The notes under the pieces are model-generated. The model ran no database searches, was not told where the DNA came from, and saw nothing but the letters and a program-made list of their open reading frames with translations. The translations under genes were made by a program, and so were the position numbers. This document shows, in pieces, positions 59,892 to 64,000 of a stretch of DNA of 64,000 nt. The stretch is from assembly GCF_003576645.1 (NCBI RefSeq), contig NC_044916.1, forward strand, positions 231,414 to 295,413. Direction: 5' to 3'. The stretch comes from Ipomoea triloba. Its lineage: Eukaryota; Streptophyta; Magnoliopsida; Solanales; Convolvulaceae. Every line of letters starts with the position of its first letter. Position 1 is the first letter of the stretch.

Positions 59892-62800
59892 ATGGAGTCT
59901 TCTTCTTCATCATCATCCTTATCGTCTACGGATAAGGTCAAATTCCGAACCAAAGTTTTAAACAGACACCTAAACCAACAAAGCAGCCACCCTCCGATCC
60001 TCGAATCCTCGCCATGCCTCAGCTACGCGCCGCCGGAGCTCTCCGAAAAGCCCGCCGCTTTCGACGTGTCGGAGATGCGGAAGCTGATGGACGGCCACAA
60101 TTTGCAGGAAAGGGATTGGCTTTATGGTATTATCATCCAGAGCAGGCTTTTCAACCCGAGGGGTAGGGGCGGGAAAGTGTTTGTGGGGGCGGATTATAAC
60201 CAGTCCATGGAGCATCAGAGAGAGATGACCATGAAGAGAATTGGGTATCTCTTGGATTGTGGGGTTTTTCAGGGATGGCTAACTGGGAAAGGTCCTGAAG
60301 CTGAGCTCAGGAAGCTGGCTCTCTTGGAAGTTGTTGCTCTTTTTGATCAATCTCTCAGTGTCAAGATTGGTGTCCATTTCATGTTGTGGTATGCTTTAAT
60401 TTTCATTTATTATTAGTGGGTTTCTCTTGATTTCTGATTTTGATGTGATGTGATGATCTTATTTGAAATTGAATGTTCTTATATATTCAAAAAGTTGTCT
60501 TTTTGTAGAAGAAAGAAATATGGGTAGGAACCAAAAGTATTTTCTAGATATTCTTTTCTTTGGTGGTTAATGGTTATGGCACACTTATATATAAGAATTT
60601 TGGTAGCTTATAATTAGAGGAGCAAATTCCTTTCAAGAAATGTGTACACTTAAAAAGTGATTTATTAGGTTGAGGAGTAGTTGGGGTTCAAGTGTTTAGA
60701 GGCATGCCTTCCAAGAAATATAATGTATAGTTCTATTTAAGTTTGGTTGGTTGTAGCTTTTTTGGCAATGCATACTATTGTAATGTTGATAGATTGCTTA
60801 TCAGTTAGCATTGCTGAATGCTGAACTTCATTTTTGAAATCATTTCAGGGGTGGAGCTATCCAATTTTTCGGAACAAAACGCCACCATGATAAGTGGTTG
60901 TCTGATACTGAAAATTATGCGGTTAAAGGTTGCTTTGCAATGACGGAGTTAGGGCATGGCAGCAATGTCTGTAAAAGTAGTTTATATAGTTTCGGTTAAT
61001 GATGAAAGTCACACCTGTTCTATAATGTTAATAGGATGTTTGCTTTACAAATTTCCCAGGTTCGAGGCATTGAAACAGTCACAACTTATGACTCAAGCAC
61101 AGGGGAGTTTGTTATAAACACTCCTTGTGAGTCGGCTCAGAAGTACTGGATTGGAGGGGCAGCTAATGTAATGGCACTCTTATTAAAGTCTTTTGCTTCT
61201 TACCAGTTAGTTTAGTTGTTTCTGACCTTATGCTTGTGTGCCAATAATGCTTTAACACTTCCTTGTAATCCTATTGTAGCATGCAACACATACAGTAGTT
61301 TTCTCACAACTTAAGATTGACGGGAAAGATCAAGGAGTCCATGCATTTATTGCTCAGATCAGAGACACAAACGGTAACATTTGTCCCAACGTTCGCATAA
61401 CCGACTGTGGTCACAAGATTGGTCTGAATGGGGTTGACAATGGTCGGATATGGTATTTGTTCAAAAATCACATTCACTTAATTCTTTCAATTTCTATCAT
61501 GTATTTGCATGTATCAATTGTCTTGGCCTGAAGTTTTTCCAAATTCATTTTTCCAGGTTTGACAATGTGCGCATTCCTAGGGAAAATTTATTGAATTCAG
61601 TGGCAGATGTTTCTCCAGATGGGAAATATCTTACTGCAATTAAGGACCCAGACCAGGTAACTTCAATTAAAATAAGTATTGATGTCATACTTAAGTATTG
61701 GACTTCAACTTGAATTAACATTAACTTAAGAAATCTTGTGTCATGGTTTATATTTCAGCGATTTGGAGCATTCATGGCCCCTTTGACATCTGGACGCGTA
61801 ACTATATCATCTAGTGCGACTTACTCAGCGAAGGCAAAACAACCTACTTTTCTTTTTAAGCCTTTTCTCTGATTTAATATTTGTGGAAGTGGTTATATTA
61901 GAGCTTTTCTGTAACTGCAGTTTTTTTCTTCTTCAGGTAGGAATAACAATCGCCATAAGATACTCCTTAACTAGGAGAGCATTTTCAGTTACACCAAATG
62001 GACCCGAAGTTTTGTTGCTTGATTACCCAAGTCATCAACGACGACTACTGCCCCTTCTTGCAAAGACGTTAGTGGCTTAACTTTTGCTAGATATATGTTG
62101 GCATTTTAATTTAGTCATTACCCTTTTTCTTTCTGCTCGTCTTTGATATAACAAGTTTGCTTCTGTTCTTGGTTAACCGAGACTATTGATAACTAACTAA
62201 ACCCTTGTCTTCCATCATTTTGATTGGTTGCAATTCTTTGCCTTCTCTTAAATCTTCACTTATTCATGTAAAACCAATAGTAATCATTGTGCCCCGATTC
62301 AAGTGTAAAATTTCTTATTTATGAACATGGTGTTCTTGTGTTGCAGCTATGCTATGAGTTTTGCTGCCAACTACCTGAAAACGATATATGTAAAGAGGAC
62401 ACCTGAAATATACAAAACCATACATATTGTTTCAAGTGGTTTTAAGGCTATCTTAAGCTGGCATAACATGCGGACACTTCAGGTAGTAGCTGACTTCATA
62501 TTTGCGGTTAGAAGGATTAGTGGAGTCTCCTTTTTAATTGAAATTTTACTTTATAAATTGAATCAGGAATGTAGGGAAGCATGTGGAGGGCAAGGCTTGA
62601 AGACCGAGAATCGTATAGGCCAAGCAAAAAGTGAATACGATGTACACTCTACTTTTGAGGGCGACAACAATGTTCTTATGCAACAGGTACAGTACAGAAT
62701 GTAATTTTTTATTTATTTTTTGGGATGATATTACATTGAAGTTTTACTGTTTCGGAGATAGAGACAATATATTATCAATCAATGTTGTAATACCAAAGTG

Positions 62801-63840
62801 AGTAATTCTTTAAAATGCATCTAGTGTGGTGCCTCCAATTGGGAATATGTTGAAAATGCCCCTTTAAATATCGTTAAATATTCAGTTTAAGATTTTAAGT
62901 TAATAAAATGATATCGTGGAGCCAGGTTAGCAAGGCACTTCTCGCAGAATATGTTGCGTGCAAAAGCAAGGGCAGGCCATTTAAAGGATTGGGGTTGGAA
63001 CACATGAACGAATCATCGCCTCCTGTTATACCTTCAAAGCTTTCGAGTGATATCCTAAGGAGCATCCAATTCCAGGTACTAAATTTTCTTTTTTATTCTA
63101 CCTCTAGAGAATTCGTTTGGGATAGACTAGAATAGTCAGTCTCATTTTTCTCGTTCTCAATCAGAACGACATACTTTGCCTTCGAGAGCGGGACCTTTTG
63201 AATCGCTTTGTTGATGAAGTTTCACAACGCCAAGCACAGGGCGAAAGCAAAGAAAATGCTCTTTTGTTGGTAAGATTGCCTTTCACGTTTACATATGTCG
63301 ATTTGTGCATCAATGCATCATCCTTACTCTTACTTTTGCGTCGCCAACTGCCAACACGTTTTTCCTTTTCTTATCCAGAGCTACCAGCTCGCTGAAGACC
63401 TAGGCAGAGCCTTCACAGACCGTGCAATTTACCATACTTTTCTGGAGGCTGAGGCTTCTGTAAACTCCGGTTCGCTAAAGGTACATATCAGCTGCCAATT
63501 AAGTGCTTCGATTTCTGCTAATGAACACTATTATAGTTAGTTAAAGAATGGTCTGATCCAGAACTCTCGTGTGATTTGCCTGCCTATTTCCTTGCAGAAT
63601 ATTCTCGGTCTGGTAAGATCAATGTACGCGATGGCTACTTTGGATGAAGATGCTGCGTTCCTGCGATACGGTTGCTTAACAAGAGATAATGATGGTGCAG
63701 TGAGGAAAGAAATCACAAGGCTTTGCAGTGAACTAAGGCCTCATGCTCTTGCCTTGGTCACTTCCTTTGGCATACCTGATGCTTTCTTGAGCCCCATAGC
63801 TTTTAATTGGATTGACTCAAATGCTTGGTCTTCCATTTAG
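59892..63840 (+). CDS. ACX3: Peroxisomal acyl-CoA oxidase, ACX3 type (13 exons)
   Basis: Exon 1 is 59892-60388; twelve further exons run to the stop at 63838-63840, giving about 685 residues (ACX3 of Arabidopsis: 675). Conserved blocks in order: [27 protein letters not shown] then [25 protein letters not shown], which binds [69 protein letters not shown], near the catalytic Glu region; and the end [15 protein letters not shown]. The enzyme performs the first, H2O2-forming step of beta-oxidation on medium-chain acyl-CoA. An N-terminal RTKVLNRHL (R-x6-HL form) looks like a PTS2 import signal, as in ACX3, and there is no C-terminal PTS1. A solo LTR lies just upstream. Confidence 0.95.
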
Positions 63841-64000
63841 CACTTTGTTCATGTCTATGGTGTTTTTCTTTTCTTTACTTTTCTATCTCCGACTGGATGG
63901 CAACACATGTAGATGATAGGGGTATCTCCTGACAACGTTTATGCAGTCTTTTTTTTTTTTTTTTTTTTTTTTTTATACGTCTCCTTTGTATCTAAAAAAA
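63841..64000. other. 3' flank of ACX3 with a T run
   Basis: Presumed 3' UTR. A T run of about 23 (63952-63974) follows, and the window ends here. Confidence 0.5.

Overview
This is a stretch of plant nuclear DNA, AT-rich and almost certainly from a eudicot. Genes carry short GT-AG introns and sit 1-5 kb apart, and the gene families are plant-specific (LOB-domain, CLE, ROP, RABA1, TPX2, early-nodulin-like, WSD). Intergenic DNA is full of plant transposon types. An asterid such as a Convolvulaceae species is my guess, but nothing here fixes the species. There is no bacterial, viral or organellar operon structure.

Layout. (1) 0.6-4.9 kb: a tandem pair of small bHLH transcription factor genes. 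(2) 4.9-19.2 kb: a transposon-rich zone. It holds two decayed plant-mobile-domain (PMD) genes, a nearly intact Copia retrotransposon (7446-12273), two chimeric relics of a wax-synthase gene and a LINE fragment. (3) 19.35-25.8 kb: a terminal-inverted-repeat element, the intact WSD (wax ester synthase/DGAT) gene on the minus strand, and a Helitron-like insertion upstream of it. (4) 26.8-36.9 kb: three minus-strand genes, an early nodulin-like protein, a mitochondrial ADP/ATP carrier (with a SINE in an intron) and the spindle protein TPX2 (about 20 exons). (5) 39.9-43.1 kb: a small seed LEA/SBP65-like gene, present twice as identical 1575-bp blocks joined by 25 Ns, which is probably an assembly artefact. 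(6) 46.3-51.5 kb: a CLE peptide gene and a LOB-domain gene. (7) 52.06-53.13 kb: a hAT-type element with an exact 8-bp target duplication. (8) 53.9-63.8 kb: ROP GTPase, RABA1 GTPase and peroxisomal acyl-CoA oxidase 3 (ACX3), the last with a solo LTR about 230 bp upstream of its start codon.

The genes do not form a pathway or cluster; they are ordinary neighbours on a plant chromosome. I found no new biological system. The most informative observations concern genome dynamics. Paralogous segments (about 16.4-18.1 kb and 23.1-25.8 kb) act as each other's empty sites, which dates and delimits a LINE insertion and a Helitron-like insertion. Several elements have exact target-site duplications. The two PMD copies were broken by different lesions. 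One ROP intron appears to use a GC donor. Exon limits are read by eye from splice motifs, reading frame and family knowledge.
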